64,000 nucleotides of DNA from Microbulbifer donghaiensis (GCF_900129095.1 NZ_FQVA01000004.1:1-64000); one strand, 5' to 3'. Shown: positions 36,570-46,191, counted from the first letter of the stretch. Translations and numbers: made by a program. The notes: generated by a model from the letters alone, not told the origin.

Positions 36570-36971
36570 ATGAGCAAAAGACAAAATACGGCAGAAGAAG
36601 AAGCAGGAGCGATCGACCTCACGCCCATGCTGGACGTGGTGTTCATCATGCTGATCTTCTTTATCGTCACCGCGACCTTTATCAAGGAGCCGGGTGCCGA
36701 TGTCATCAAGCCGGAAGCGACGACCGCTGAACTCAAGGCCGCCTCTATTTTGGTAGCGATCAACGACAACAACGAGATCTGGATTGCCAAGGAAAAAGTG
36801 GATGAGCGTCAGGTGAAACTCACCTTGGAGCGCCTCTACGCAGAAAACCCGAAAGGGTGGTTGGTAATTCAGCCCGATAAAAAAGCGAGTATCGAGAAGA
36901 TCGCCCTGATTGCGGAAGCTGCCAGAAAGATCGGCATCGAGAAAGTTTCGGTCGCGACAGAAAAGAGTTAA
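36570..36971 (+). CDS. exbD: ExbD-type biopolymer transport protein
   Basis: The 133-residue protein has one N-terminal membrane segment with the family aspartate: AIDLTPMLDVVFIMLIFFIV (Asp in PMLDVVF). A periplasmic domain ends KIGIEKVSVATEK. It is the proton-channel partner of ExbB. The 119-base gap after exbB has a GGGCTCCTCGA direct repeat, but I see no separate promoter. Confidence 0.94.
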   Translation: MSKRQNTAEEEAGAIDLTPMLDVVFIMLIFFIVTATFIKEPGADVIKPEATTAELKAASILVAINDNNEIWIAKEKVDERQVKLTLERLYAENPKGWLVIQPDKKASIEKIALIAEAARKIGIEKVSVATEKS

Positions 36972-36977
36972 CAGCTT

Positions 36978-37601
36978 ATGAATCCGGTAAGACTACTTGG
37001 GGCGGGTGTACTGGCGGTAGCCACCACTTTTGCCCTGATCTTCACCATGCATCAGCTGATTGAAGCAAACATGAAGGCTCCCGAAGACGAGGAGCAGATC
37101 AAGGTTGCTGACGTCGTGATGCCTGAACAGAAGATCGAAACTCAGTACGATACCAGCAAACCGGAAAAGCCCGACGAGCCGGAAACTCCGCCGCCGGAAA
37201 TGCCGGAACCTGAGTACGACGAGCCGAACCTCGATGACACCATCAACATGTCAGCGCCGCGCGCGAATGCGGACCTGAAGGTGGGTGGAATCGGCGGTTT
37301 TGCCCAAGAGGGTGACTACCTGCCAATCGTGAAGGTTCAGCCTCAGTATCCGCGTCGTGCCCTGCAGCGTGGTATCGAAGGATGGGTGATCGTTGAGTAC
37401 ACCGTAACCAAGAACGGTTCCGTACGTGATCCGCGCGTGGTGGAAGCCTTCACTTTGGACGGCAACCCCACCACTATCTTCAACAGTGCCGCGCTCAAGT
37501 CGGCGTTGAAGTACAAGTACAAGCCGCGGGTGGTCGACGGAGAGCCGATCGAAGTACCTGGTGTAAAAACCAAGATCAGCTTTAACCTGGCCAAGAACTA
37601 A
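36978..37601 (+). CDS. tonB: Energy transducer TonB
   Basis: The 207-residue protein has an N-terminal anchor (LGAGVLAVATTFALIF), a Pro/Glu-rich spacer (PDEPETPPPEMPEPEYDEP), and a C-terminal TonB domain. The domain has PQYPRRALQRGIEGWVIVEY, then the RDPRVVEAF strand and KYKYKPRVVDG. It links the ExbB/ExbD motor to outer-membrane receptors. It starts 6 bases after exbD. Confidence 0.94.
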   Translation: MNPVRLLGAGVLAVATTFALIFTMHQLIEANMKAPEDEEQIKVADVVMPEQKIETQYDTSKPEKPDEPETPPPEMPEPEYDEPNLDDTINMSAPRANADLKVGGIGGFAQEGDYLPIVKVQPQYPRRALQRGIEGWVIVEYTVTKNGSVRDPRVVEAFTLDGNPTTIFNSAALKSALKYKYKPRVVDGEPIEVPGVKTKISFNLAKN

Positions 37602-37613
37602 AGGGGAAGCACT

Positions 37614-38948
37614 ATGAAGTTGACGACCATGACGAAAGGTTTGTCCAAGTTCGTCTTGCGCACGTCCGTCGCGCTGCCCCTGGTATTGGCACCGGCGGTA
37701 AGTGTCACCGTGCTTGAGGCTGTGGGCATTTCCGCTTCCTTTGCGCAGGCGGAAGCCGCAGAGCAGAAGACACGTAAAGTACCGGCGATGCGGGAAAACG
37801 TGTTTAAAAAGCTCGGTAAAGTGCAGGAAGCTGCGGACGCGAGTAACTGGCCGGCGGCCCTGGCCGCGCTGCGGGATATGGAAGCGGGTAAGAGTGGTTA
37901 CAACGGCTATGAAATAGCGCAGATGTACTACTTCTACGGCTTCGTTTACTACAGCATGGAGCGTTACAAAGACGCGATTGCCGCCTACCAGAAAGTGCTG
38001 GCTCAGGGTGCAGAAAACCTGCCCGAAGCCCTCGAAGTGGGTACTTTGCTGACGATCGCCCAGCTGTACTTCGTGCAAGAGAACTACGATCAGGCGTTGA
38101 ACTACCTGAACAAGTGGTTCAAGGTTGCCCCGAACATCAACGCGGACTCCTACGCACTGCGCGCTCAGGCCTATTACCAGAAAGGTGATGAAGCCAAGGC
38201 GCTGTCTGACGTCAACACTGCGGTGTCGATGTATGAAAAAGAGGGCAAGGTGCCGAAGGAGAACTGGTTCGGCCTGCAGCGTTTTCTCTATTACGAGAAG
38301 AACGACTACAAGAAGGTCACCAACATTCTCGAGAAGCTGGTCAAGCACTACCCGAAAGGGGAGTACTACAAGCAGCTGGCGGGCATGTACGGCGAGCTGA
38401 AGCGCGACCAGGATCAGCTGCACATGATGGAAGCGGCGTACCTTGCCGGCGCATTGCAGAAAGAGAAAGAGCTGCTGAACATGGGCTATCTCTTTATGGG
38501 CAATGAAATGCCCTACAAAGGCGCCAAGGTGATCGACAAGGGCATCAAGGAGAAGAAGATCAAGCGCACCTCCAAGAATCTGGAAACCCTGGCTCAGGCG
38601 TACCAGATGGCTCAGGAGCTGCAGAAGTCGATCCCCGAGCTGGAAGCTGCAGCGCAGATGTCTGACAAGGGCGATATCTATTCCCGTCTGGCCAGTATCT
38701 ACCTGGACCTGGACAAGAATGAGAAAGCCATCGAAGTCGGCAACAAGGCGCTGAAGAAGGGCGGTATCAAGCGCCCGGACCAGTTGTACATCGTTATGGG
38801 TATGGCTAACGCCAACATGAAGAAGTACGACGATGCGCTCGCCAGCCTCAAGAAGGCCCTGAAAGACGAACGTTCCAAGAAGTTCGCCGAGCAGTGGATT
38901 ACCTTCGTCGAGAGCGAGAAGAAGCGCGAGGAGCAGCTGGCAATCTGA
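37614..38948 (+). CDS. TPR protein of TonB operon
   Basis: The 444-residue precursor has a signal peptide (cleavage near SFAQAEA) and multiple tetratricopeptide repeats, such as YYFYGFVYYSMERYKDAIAA, LYFVQENYDQALNYLNKWF and ASIYLDLDKNEKAIEVGNK. TPR proteins end the operon in TonB2-like clusters of marine bacteria. It probably acts as a periplasmic scaffold; this is inferred from context. GGGGAAG precedes the ATG. A strong terminator follows. Confidence 0.88.
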   Translation: MKLTTMTKGLSKFVLRTSVALPLVLAPAVSVTVLEAVGISASFAQAEAAEQKTRKVPAMRENVFKKLGKVQEAADASNWPAALAALRDMEAGKSGYNGYEIAQMYYFYGFVYYSMERYKDAIAAYQKVLAQGAENLPEALEVGTLLTIAQLYFVQENYDQALNYLNKWFKVAPNINADSYALRAQAYYQKGDEAKALSDVNTAVSMYEKEGKVPKENWFGLQRFLYYEKNDYKKVTNILEKLVKHYPKGEYYKQLAGMYGELKRDQDQLHMMEAAYLAGALQKEKELLNMGYLFMGNEMPYKGAKVIDKGIKEKKIKRTSKNLETLAQAYQMAQELQKSIPELEAAAQMSDKGDIYSRLASIYLDLDKNEKAIEVGNKALKKGGIKRPDQLYIVMGMANANMKKYDDALASLKKALKDERSKKFAEQWITFVESEKKREEQLAI

Positions 38949-38966
38949 TTGCCTCTACTTCCGTCG

Positions 38967-38998
38967 AAAAAGCCGCACAGCAATGTGCGGCTTTTTTT
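38967..38998 (+). terminator. Terminator of the TonB operon
   Basis: The arms AAAAAGCCGCACA and its complement, with a GCAA tetraloop, end in a T7 run starting 18 bases after the TPR gene stop. Confidence 0.93.
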
Positions 38999-39169
38999 AT
39001 GTCTCGCGACTGAGCTTGTATAAAAAATAGACTTGCAATTGGGAATTATTTGCAATTTCGCGTAAATCGACTAATTGGTAAGGGTAGCTGATCAGCTTTT
39101 TCCAAATCCCCCAGTCCCGTTAAGGATTGGGTTGCCGATTCAACACCGAGAATAATCAGGAGAGGTGTT

Positions 39170-39820
39170 ATGGATAGAGCTATGTTGCTGACTTCCAACC
39201 CCGTTGTTTTGTCTTTTCACTCGCTGGCGCGGTACGCCCGTCATCTCGTCTTTGCCGCTGCGGTTACGTTGCTGTTGATTTTGGTTATGGGCCAATTGAT
39301 CGCGACGGAATACAGGGAGCCGGTGGGCGATATGTATCCGCCGATCAAGCCGATTCATCTGCCGGAAATGAAGATCATCGTTGAACGGTCGGAGCCTCCA
39401 GTAAGGCCCATGGACCCGCCGTCGCAGCCGGTTACGCATAAGGTCGAGCGGAATGTCGAGACGGTATTGCCGCCCATCAGCTTCGGTCCGCCGGCACCGG
39501 GCGGCAGTGAAGTTGATCCGAGTGTCGTTTCCAGGGATCCACTGCCGGTGTTCAAGCCGGCGCCGCGCTACCCATCGGCGGCACTGCGCCGCGGCGTCGA
39601 GGGCTATGTGGTAGTGGAATTCACCATTACAGAGACTGGTGGTGTGCGCGATGCGCGCGCGGTGGCGGGTTATGACAGTGCCGGTAACCCGACGGATATC
39701 TTTAATCGCTCCGCGGTGGCCGCGGCTGCGAGGTTCAAGTACCAGCCGCAGCTGGAAGACGGTGTACCGGTTGAGCGCCACGGCGTGCGCAATCGCATCA
39801 CCTATAAAATCGCGCAGTAG
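39170..39820 (+). CDS. Second TonB-family energy transducer
   Basis: The 216-residue protein has a membrane anchor near residues 24–43, a Pro-rich periplasmic spacer (PPVRPMDPPSQP), and a TonB C-terminal domain (PRYPSAALRRGVEGYVVVEF, then FKYQPQLEDG). AGGAGAGG precedes its ATG. A terminator and a 221-base gap separate it from the TonB operon, so it is a separate transcription unit without its own ExbB/ExbD. It may use the adjacent motor for other receptors. Confidence 0.9.
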   Translation: MDRAMLLTSNPVVLSFHSLARYARHLVFAAAVTLLLILVMGQLIATEYREPVGDMYPPIKPIHLPEMKIIVERSEPPVRPMDPPSQPVTHKVERNVETVLPPISFGPPAPGGSEVDPSVVSRDPLPVFKPAPRYPSAALRRGVEGYVVVEFTITETGGVRDARAVAGYDSAGNPTDIFNRSAVAAAARFKYQPQLEDGVPVERHGVRNRITYKIAQ

Positions 39821-39828
39821 CGGAAAGA

Positions 39829-39851
39829 GGGAGCGGCTTCTGGCCGCTCCC
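39829..39851. other. REP-like hairpin after second tonB
   Basis: GGGAGCGGC and GCCGCTCCC flank a five-base loop. The same GGAGCGG core recurs in gaps near 12270, 40045 and 51145, so it looks like a short dispersed hairpin repeat. Confidence 0.55.
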
Positions 39852-39858
39852 ATACGTA

Positions 39859-39992
39859 GCTGACAAAGTTATGTGGTCAAAATTTAAGGCAAAGTGCTAG
39901 GGCGAGCATTTCGAACCGTCGGCGACAGGACGTCGCCGACGGAGCTTACAGGGATGTATTCACAGCGTTTCGAAATGCTCGTCCTAGTGCTT
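39859..39992 (+). repeat. Intergenic hairpin repeat, copy B (complete)
   Basis: The element has two layers of symmetry. Outer 24-base arms (39892–39915 and 39969–39992) pair with three mismatches, and a perfect 11-bp inner hairpin (39916–39926 with 39932–39942) sits just inside the left arm. Bases 39859–39972 match copy A at 1–114 in reverse orientation. It lies between the second tonB and ilvD. Confidence 0.85.
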
Positions 39993-40086
39993 GGCCGCCA
40001 CTGCACCAGCTCAGAACGGAATGCGGGGTTCATCAACATTCTGAGGGAGCGATTTCTGGCCGCTTCCATTCTTAACGCAGGTTGTA

Positions 40087-41922
40087 TTAGTCGATCTCCC
40101 GTACCGCTCCCCGGTCGGCGCTGGTGGCCAGCAGCGCATAGGCCTTTAACGCCTTGCTGACCTTGCGCGGTCGCTGCTCTACGGGTTTCCACGCGACTTT
40201 TCCCTTTGCATCCATTGCGTCGCGGCGGCGCCGCAGTTCCGCCTCGGACAGGACCACCTCGATCTTACGCGCCGGAATGTCGATGCGAATCGTATCCCCG
40301 TTTTCGATCAGGCCGATGGTGCCGCCGGCCGCGGCTTCCGGTGAGACATGACCGATCGACAGGCCGGAAGTGCCGCCGGAGAAGCGGCCATCGGTAATCA
40401 GCGCGCAGGATTGACCCAGGCCCTTGGATTTCAGGTAGCTGGTCGGGTAGAGCATTTCCTGCATGCCCGGGCCGCCCTTGGGGCCCTCATAGCGCACGAT
40501 GACCGCCTCGCCGGCCACTACCTTGCCGTCGAGAATATGCTGCACCGCCGTCTCCTGGCTCTCGACGATATGCGCCGGCCCCTCGAACTGCCACAGTTCC
40601 TCGTCGACCCCCGATGTCTTCACCACGCAGCCGTCCGGGGCCAGATTGCCGAACAGCACCGCCAGGCCGCCCTCGGCGGAATAGGCGTGTTCCGCCGAGC
40701 GGATACAGCCGTTCTGGCGGTCGCCGTCGAGACTCGACCAGCGGCAATCCTGGCTGAAGGCCGTCTGGGTCGGGATGCCGGCGGGTCCCGCGCGGTAAAA
40801 GTCGTGCACCGCTTTGTTATCGGTGCGGCGGATATCCCAGGAATTCAGAGCCTCGGCGAGCGACTCGCTGTGCACCGTGGGCAGGGAGGCGTCCAGCAGC
40901 CCGGCCGCTTCGAGTTCGCCGAGAATGGCCATGACCCCGCCGGCGCGGTGGACGTCTTCGATATGATATTTCTGGGTGTTCGGCGCCACTTTGCACAGCT
41001 GCGGAATCACGCGTGACAAGCGGTCTATATCTGCCAGCGTGAAATCGACCTCGCCTTCCTGCGCCGCGGCGAGCAGGTGCAGGATGGTATTGGTCGATCC
41101 GCCCATGGCGATATCGAGGGCCATGGCGTTGGCGAAGGCGGCGCGGTTGGCAATGTTGCGCGGCAGCGCGCGCTCATCGTCCTGTTCGTAATAGCGTTTG
41201 GTCAGCGCGACGATTTCGCGGCCGGCGCGCAGGAACAGTGCCTCGCGGTCCGCATGGGTGGCCAGCAGGGTGCCGTTACCGGGCAGTGACAACCCGAGCG
41301 CCTCGGTCAGGCAGTTCATCGAGTTGGCGGTGAACATTCCGGAACAGGAGCCGCAGGTCGGGCAGGCGGAGCGCTCGTATTCCGCCACCATTTCGTCCGA
41401 GGCCGAGTCGGTCGCGGCGATGACCATCGCGTCCACCAGGTCGAGCTTGTGCTCGGCGAGCTTCGTCTTGCCGGCCTCCATCGGGCCGCCGGAGACAAAG
41501 ATCACCGGAATGTTCAGCCGCAATGCGGCCATCAGCATCCCCGGCGTAATCTTGTCACAGTTGGAGATGCACACCAGTGCGTCGGCGCAGTGGGCGTTCA
41601 CCATGTATTCCACCGAATCGGCGATGATCTCGCGGCTCGGCAGGCTGTACAGCATGCCGTCGTGGCCCATGGCGATGCCGTCATCCACGGCGATGGTGTT
41701 GAATTCCTTGGCGACGCCACCGGCTTTCTCGATCTCCCGTGCTACCAGCTGACCCATGTCCTTCAGGTGCACATGACCCGGCACGAACTGGGTGAAGGAG
41801 TTGGCGACGGCAATAATCGGTTTGTGGAAGTCGTCGTCCTTCATACCGGTAGCGCGCCACAGGGCGCGTGCGCCGGCCATATTGCGGCCGGCAGTGGAGG
41901 TGCGGGAGCGGTACTCAGGCAT
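40087..41922 (-). CDS. ilvD: Dihydroxy-acid dehydratase
   Basis: This Fe-S enzyme dehydrates dihydroxy acids in isoleucine and valine synthesis. The 611-residue product closely follows E. coli IlvD. Cluster cysteines are in [11 protein letters not shown] and [34 protein letters not shown] and [20 protein letters not shown] are also present. ATG 41922 gives the standard MPEYRSRT start; an upstream TTG would add seven residues. Confidence 0.97.
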   Translation of the reverse strand: MPEYRSRTSTAGRNMAGARALWRATGMKDDDFHKPIIAVANSFTQFVPGHVHLKDMGQLVAREIEKAGGVAKEFNTIAVDDGIAMGHDGMLYSLPSREIIADSVEYMVNAHCADALVCISNCDKITPGMLMAALRLNIPVIFVSGGPMEAGKTKLAEHKLDLVDAMVIAATDSASDEMVAEYERSACPTCGSCSGMFTANSMNCLTEALGLSLPGNGTLLATHADREALFLRAGREIVALTKRYYEQDDERALPRNIANRAAFANAMALDIAMGGSTNTILHLLAAAQEGEVDFTLADIDRLSRVIPQLCKVAPNTQKYHIEDVHRAGGVMAILGELEAAGLLDASLPTVHSESLAEALNSWDIRRTDNKAVHDFYRAGPAGIPTQTAFSQDCRWSSLDGDRQNGCIRSAEHAYSAEGGLAVLFGNLAPDGCVVKTSGVDEELWQFEGPAHIVESQETAVQHILDGKVVAGEAVIVRYEGPKGGPGMQEMLYPTSYLKSKGLGQSCALITDGRFSGGTSGLSIGHVSPEAAAGGTIGLIENGDTIRIDIPARKIEVVLSEAELRRRRDAMDAKGKVAWKPVEQRPRKVSKALKAYALLATSADRGAVREID

Positions 41923-42050
41923 GGTAAGAATCCGGCTGTACAAATAGGGAGCGACAGCTTAGCAAAAAATGATTGGAGCAGGGATGGTTTCGCGCAGACC
42001 AGGTGGTCCGCGCGATTTATTAGGATAAGTGTTTCGGTGCTGGCGGTTAG

Positions 42051-43373
42051 TTAAGAGGCTTGTTGCGGGCTGAGGGATTTTCGCAAGACCCGTGAATTGC
42101 GCTGGATGTTGTACAGCGATTGCCGCGATGCCGGCAGGTCCTGCACGCTCACCTGGGTAAAACCCTGTTCGATAAACCAGTGCTCTGTCTGGGTGGTGAG
42201 GACATAGAGTTCGTCGATACCCAGCACGCCGGCCTGGCGTTCCAGGTGATGCATCAGCTTGGCACCGCGGCGGCCGCCGCGAAACTCCGGATGTATCGCC
42301 ACGCAGGCAATTTCCGCAGCGACGGTCTCGCCGGACTGCTCCCGTATTGGGTAGAGTGCCGCGCAGGCGACCGGAGTGCCATCCACTTCCACCAGGGTGA
42401 AATGTTCGATCTCCGCCTCGAGCTTTTCCCGCGAGCGGCGTACCAGTACGCCCTGCTTCTCCAGCGGCCGGATCAGGCCGAGGATACCGCCGACGTCGGT
42501 AATGCGCGCGCGGCGGATCACTTCGTAGCTGTCCCGGTAGATCATGGTGCCGGCGCCCTCGCGGCGGAACAGCTCCTGTACCAGTGCGCCATCCTGGCTG
42601 TAACTGAGCAGATGGGTGCGCGGCGTGCCGGCATTGCAGGCGCGGATCGCGCAGCTCAGGGCTTCGCTTTGAACCTGCGATGCTGCCTGCTCCGCCTGCA
42701 CGATACTGAGCTCGTGAACTTCCTGCCCGTTGATCAGCAGCTGCGGCGCCTCGCGAAACAGCACCAGTTTTTCCGCCTGCAGCGCGCGTGCCGCTTCAGC
42801 GGCCAGGTCGAGATAGTTCAGGTTGAACAGCTCGCCGGTGAGTGAGGTGCCCAGTGGAGACAGCAACACCAGTGCGCCCTGTTCCAGCGCATGCTCGATG
42901 GTTTTCACTTCCATGCGCCGCACTGTGCCGGTCCAGCGCAGGTCCATGCCGTCGAGAACGCCAATCGGGCGCGCGGTGACAAAGTTGCCGGAAATCACCT
43001 TCAGGGCCGAGCGTGCCATCGGTGAATCCGGTAATCCCTGGGAGAACGCCGCTTCGATGTCGAAACGCAACTTGCCCACCGCGGCTTTGATCACTTCGAG
43101 CGTCTCGCGATCGGTCACGCGGGTGTTGCCGTGAAACTGGTTTTCGAGTCCGCACTCGGCGAGGGCGCGATTCACCTGCGCGCGCGCACCGTGGACCACA
43201 ACCAGGCGCACGCCCAGGCTGACCAGCAGGGCCAGGTCGTGGACCAGGTTGCGGAAGTTCGCGTGTTCCAGTGCATCGCCGGGAATACCAATGACCAGCG
43301 TGCGGCCGCGCAGATCGTTGATATAGGGTGCGGCGTGGCGAAACCAGTTCAGGGAGGCGTTGTTGTCGCTCAC
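42051..43373 (-). CDS. argA: Amino-acid N-acetyltransferase (N-acetylglutamate synthase)
   Basis: ArgA acetylates glutamate, the first step of arginine synthesis. The 440-residue product (E. coli: 443) has an amino-acid-kinase-like domain (about 10–280: LVIGIPGD, LGVRLVVVHGARAQV) and a C-terminal GNAT domain (about 290–440: IACVAIHPEFRGGRRGAKL). GTG 43373 fits the family N-terminus; the frame is open to 43490. A palindromic element separates it from argE. Confidence 0.95.
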   Translation of the reverse strand: MSDNNASLNWFRHAAPYINDLRGRTLVIGIPGDALEHANFRNLVHDLALLVSLGVRLVVVHGARAQVNRALAECGLENQFHGNTRVTDRETLEVIKAAVGKLRFDIEAAFSQGLPDSPMARSALKVISGNFVTARPIGVLDGMDLRWTGTVRRMEVKTIEHALEQGALVLLSPLGTSLTGELFNLNYLDLAAEAARALQAEKLVLFREAPQLLINGQEVHELSIVQAEQAASQVQSEALSCAIRACNAGTPRTHLLSYSQDGALVQELFRREGAGTMIYRDSYEVIRRARITDVGGILGLIRPLEKQGVLVRRSREKLEAEIEHFTLVEVDGTPVACAALYPIREQSGETVAAEIACVAIHPEFRGGRRGAKLMHHLERQAGVLGIDELYVLTTQTEHWFIEQGFTQVSVQDLPASRQSLYNIQRNSRVLRKSLSPQQAS

Positions 43374-43690
43374 TAACTTTGTATTCCGTGTGTTATTGGA
43401 CTCTGGTGAATATACCGTAATTCGCTCTTGTTGGAGCGACCCATGGTCGAGGTCGGGCTTCCGGGAATTGTGCTTCGTAAGGGAGTGCAAGGCGGCCCCG
43501 ATACCGGTGGCCGTTTACGGGACACGAGCTAGGCGCCCCCCATAAATACATCCCTGGACCCAAAGCACTCGCTGCGCTCGCGGGGCCGGCCCTACGCTCT
43601 CCACGGCCATCCATGGCCGTGAAAGGTCCCGCAAACGGCCACCGGTATCGGGTCGTTCGCATCTGACTTCTATATTCTTATCGGCGGAAA
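43374..43690. other. argE–argA intergenic region
   Basis: This 317-base gap between two arginine genes on the same strand is mostly filled by a 156-bp palindromic element (43497–43652). I see no ORF. About 120 bases on the argA side could hold an argA promoter; no hexamers stand out. Confidence 0.5.
43497..43652. repeat. 156-bp palindromic element between argE and argA
   Basis: The 27-base outer arms (43497–43523 and 43626–43652; core CCCGATACCGGTGGCCGTTT) are complementary with one mismatch. Inside is a second hairpin CACGGCCAT/ATGGCCGTG (43602–43621) and a CGCTGCGCTCGCG patch. It also contains AAATACATCCCTGG, whose complement resembles the CAGGGATGTATT tail of the other intergenic repeat. 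Partial matches to the arm occur near 51010–51045. It looks like a non-coding mobile or REP-related element. Confidence 0.85.
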
Positions 43691-44854
43691 TTACAGGCAG
43701 AATTTCGCGATCAGTCCGCGCAGTACTTCTACCATCGGTTCGATCCGCTCGAGGCCGAGATACTCGTCCGGTTGGTGCGCCTGGTCGATATCACCGGGAC
43801 CGAGCACGACGGTATCCATTCCCATGCTCTTGAAAAAGGGAGCCTCGGTCGTGAATGCAACGGATTCGGCACTGTGGCCAGTGAGCCTTTCCGCAGTCTT
43901 TATCAGCTCGGAATTGGTATCCTGCTCGAAGGCGTCGACGCCGAGAAACAGTGGTACATGTTCCAGGCGAATTTTTTCATTTTCTACACAGGCCTGCAGG
44001 CGCCGATCCAGTTCACTGCGCAATTCGTCGACCGGCATACCCGGCAGTACCCGAACGTCGAACTGCAGTTCGGCAAAACCGCAGATGCGGTTGGGATTGT
44101 CGCCGCCGTGAACACAGCCGAGATTCAGGGTCGGTGTCGGTACGTCAAATCCAGGATTGTTGTAGCGGCTCTGCCATTCCCCGCGCAGTTTCAGCAATTC
44201 GCCGATGGCCGCGTGCATCGCCTCCAGGGCATTGGCGCCCAGGGCGGGGTTGGACGAGTGGCCGGACTGCCCGGTGATGCGGACAGCCTCCATCAATATA
44301 CCCTTGTGCATATGGATCGGCTTGAGACCGGTGGGCTCGCCGATGACGGCGTAGCGCGCGTGCGGCCGGCCCGCCTTTACCAATGCACGCGCACCGGACA
44401 TCGAGGATTCCTCGTCGGCGGTGGCGAGAATGATCAGCGGTTGTTGCAGCGGTTTGTCGATAAACGATTTGGCCGCTTCAATGGCGATGGGGAAAAATCC
44501 CTTCATGTCGGTGGTGCCCAGCCCGTAGAAGCGATTGTCCCGCTCCTGCAGCTTGAACGGATCTGACTGCCAGCGCCCCGCATCGAAGGGTACGGTATCC
44601 GTGTGTCCGGCCAGCACCAGGCCGCCGTCGCCGCTGCCGCGACCGGCGAGCGTGGCGATCATATTGGCTTTGTCCGGCTGTCCCTCGATCGGCATAAGCT
44701 CGACGGCGAATCCCAGCGTTTCCAGCCAGGCTGCGAGCAGTTCCACAACGCCGCGGTTGCCCATATCCAGCTTTGGATCGGTCGCGCTGACACTGGGGCA
44801 GGCAACTAGCTGCTGCAGTTGCTGTTTCAGGTCCGGTAGCGCGATAGTTGCCAT
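43691..44854 (-). CDS. argE: Acetylornithine deacetylase
   Basis: ArgE removes acetate from N-acetylornithine in arginine synthesis. The 387-residue M20-family zinc enzyme shows VLAGHTDTVPFDAGRW, GLGTTDMKGFFP (metal Asp), the ATADEESSMSGA Glu pair, and the final DIDQAHQPDEYL His. ATG 44854 has AGGGAA upstream and is 2 bases from the stop of the transporter gene before it, so they share a transcript. Confidence 0.94.
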   Translation of the reverse strand: MATIALPDLKQQLQQLVACPSVSATDPKLDMGNRGVVELLAAWLETLGFAVELMPIEGQPDKANMIATLAGRGSGDGGLVLAGHTDTVPFDAGRWQSDPFKLQERDNRFYGLGTTDMKGFFPIAIEAAKSFIDKPLQQPLIILATADEESSMSGARALVKAGRPHARYAVIGEPTGLKPIHMHKGILMEAVRITGQSGHSSNPALGANALEAMHAAIGELLKLRGEWQSRYNNPGFDVPTPTLNLGCVHGGDNPNRICGFAELQFDVRVLPGMPVDELRSELDRRLQACVENEKIRLEHVPLFLGVDAFEQDTNSELIKTAERLTGHSAESVAFTTEAPFFKSMGMDTVVLGPGDIDQAHQPDEYLGLERIEPMVEVLRGLIAKFCL

Positions 44855-44856
44855 AA

Positions 44857-45711
44857 CTAAATTCCCTGTTGCTTGTTGCGCCATTCGTTGACGATAACCG
44901 CCGCGGCAATGAGGGTGCCGCCCAACGCGAGCCTGGCGAGATTCGCATCGCGGTTCCAGATTAACAGATTCACCAGTAACCCGGCTGGAATCAGTGCGTT
45001 GTTCATGGCAGCGAGAGTGCCGGCGGATACCTGGGTGGCACCCTTATTCCACAGGAAGTAGCCCAGGCCCGAAGCCACCAGCCCCAGCCACAGCAGTACG
45101 CCCCACTGCAGCGCAGTTTGCGGATACTGCGGCTTGCCAAAGGCCAGCCAGGCCACTGTGGCCACCAGCGCCGCGCCGAGAAAAAACCAGCCGAATGTCT
45201 GCCGCGCCGGCAGTGCCTGCTCGCGGGTCATAAACTGTTTGTAGGCCACCTGGCCGATCGCGAAGCAGAGGTTGGCCCCCTGGACAACGGCGAAGCCGAG
45301 CCAGTAGCTGCCATCCAGACTGTCCCAGCGGATGATCGCCGCGCCGAATACCGCCAGCGCGGCAATGAACAGGTTCCATGGCGAGAAGCGCCCGGCCAGC
45401 AGATCGTACAGCAGCGAGATATACACCGGCGTGAAAATGGTGAACAGCAGCACTTCCGGCACGCTGAGCAGCAGAAACGACTGGTAGTAGAAGAGGTACA
45501 TCAGCCCCAGCTGGATCGCGCCGATGGCCATCAGTGACAGGGCGGTGCGCGGGTCGCAGCGGCGCCACTGCAGCAGCGGCAGGAAGACCAGTGCCGCCAG
45601 TAGCACGCGCGTCAGCACGGAAAAATAGCTGTCCACCTGGCCTGCCAGGTAGACTCCGATCAGGCTGAAAGAAAAGGCCCAGAGGATGGTGGTAAATATC
45701 AGTAACGGCAT
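44857..45711 (-). CDS. EamA/DMT-family transporter
   Basis: The 284-residue protein has about ten hydrophobic segments in two EamA halves, starting MPLLIFTTILWAFSFSLIGV. The second half includes GVLLWLGLVASGLGYFLWNKG. DMT transporters of this type often export amino acids or metabolites. The tight link to argE hints at amino-acid export, but the substrate is unproven. Confidence 0.87.
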   Translation of the reverse strand: MPLLIFTTILWAFSFSLIGVYLAGQVDSYFSVLTRVLLAALVFLPLLQWRRCDPRTALSLMAIGAIQLGLMYLFYYQSFLLLSVPEVLLFTIFTPVYISLLYDLLAGRFSPWNLFIAALAVFGAAIIRWDSLDGSYWLGFAVVQGANLCFAIGQVAYKQFMTREQALPARQTFGWFFLGAALVATVAWLAFGKPQYPQTALQWGVLLWLGLVASGLGYFLWNKGATQVSAGTLAAMNNALIPAGLLVNLLIWNRDANLARLALGGTLIAAAVIVNEWRNKQQGI

Positions 45712-45729
45712 TGATACAGTGGTTGTTTA

Positions 45730-46188
45730 GTGACAGATAATCATTCGACGGCGCTGGCGCAGCTGTGGCAGCGGCTCGCCAGGGTTAGGGAATTCAGTTT
45801 TACCGCCAGCAATGGCCCCGGCTCCGCCACTGACTGGCGTGGCCACGCCCGTGGCGACGTCGAGGTGGTCGCTGGCGAACAGCAGGTGCTGTTCCTCGAG
45901 TCCGCGCATTTTACGCACAGCGATGGCCGCCAGATGGACATGCGCAACCGCTATCGCTGGACGCTGCTGCCGGAATCCGTGCGCCTAGAGCACCTGCGGC
46001 GGGCCGAGCCGGTGTTGCTGTTCGAGTTGCAGCCGGTGACGGCGCACGGCTTTCGCCAGGTCGCCCCGCATATCTGCGGGGCCGACGAGTACACCGCCGA
46101 ACTGCTGCTGCACGACAACGAGATCGAACTGATCTGGCAGATTCACGGGCCGCGCAAGAACGAACGGCTGCACTACCACTACTGGTGA
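45730..46188 (+). CDS. DUF6314-family protein
   Basis: The 152-residue protein fits the DUF6314 pattern: a short N-terminal helix, then an antiparallel beta-barrel-like sequence (FSFTASNG, RNRYRWTLLPESVRLEHL, ADEYTAELLLHDNEIELIWQ) ending RLHYHYW. Function is unknown. The start is GTG at 45730. It is divergent from the transporter gene and convergent with phzF. Confidence 0.75.
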   Translation: MTDNHSTALAQLWQRLARVREFSFTASNGPGSATDWRGHARGDVEVVAGEQQVLFLESAHFTHSDGRQMDMRNRYRWTLLPESVRLEHLRRAEPVLLFELQPVTAHGFRQVAPHICGADEYTAELLLHDNEIELIWQIHGPRKNERLHYHYW

Positions 46189-46191
46189 TTA

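Noticed and set aside
43497-43652. CRISPR-like repeat or tRNA in the argE–argA gap
   Set aside because: There is a single palindrome with no regular spacers and no cloverleaf.
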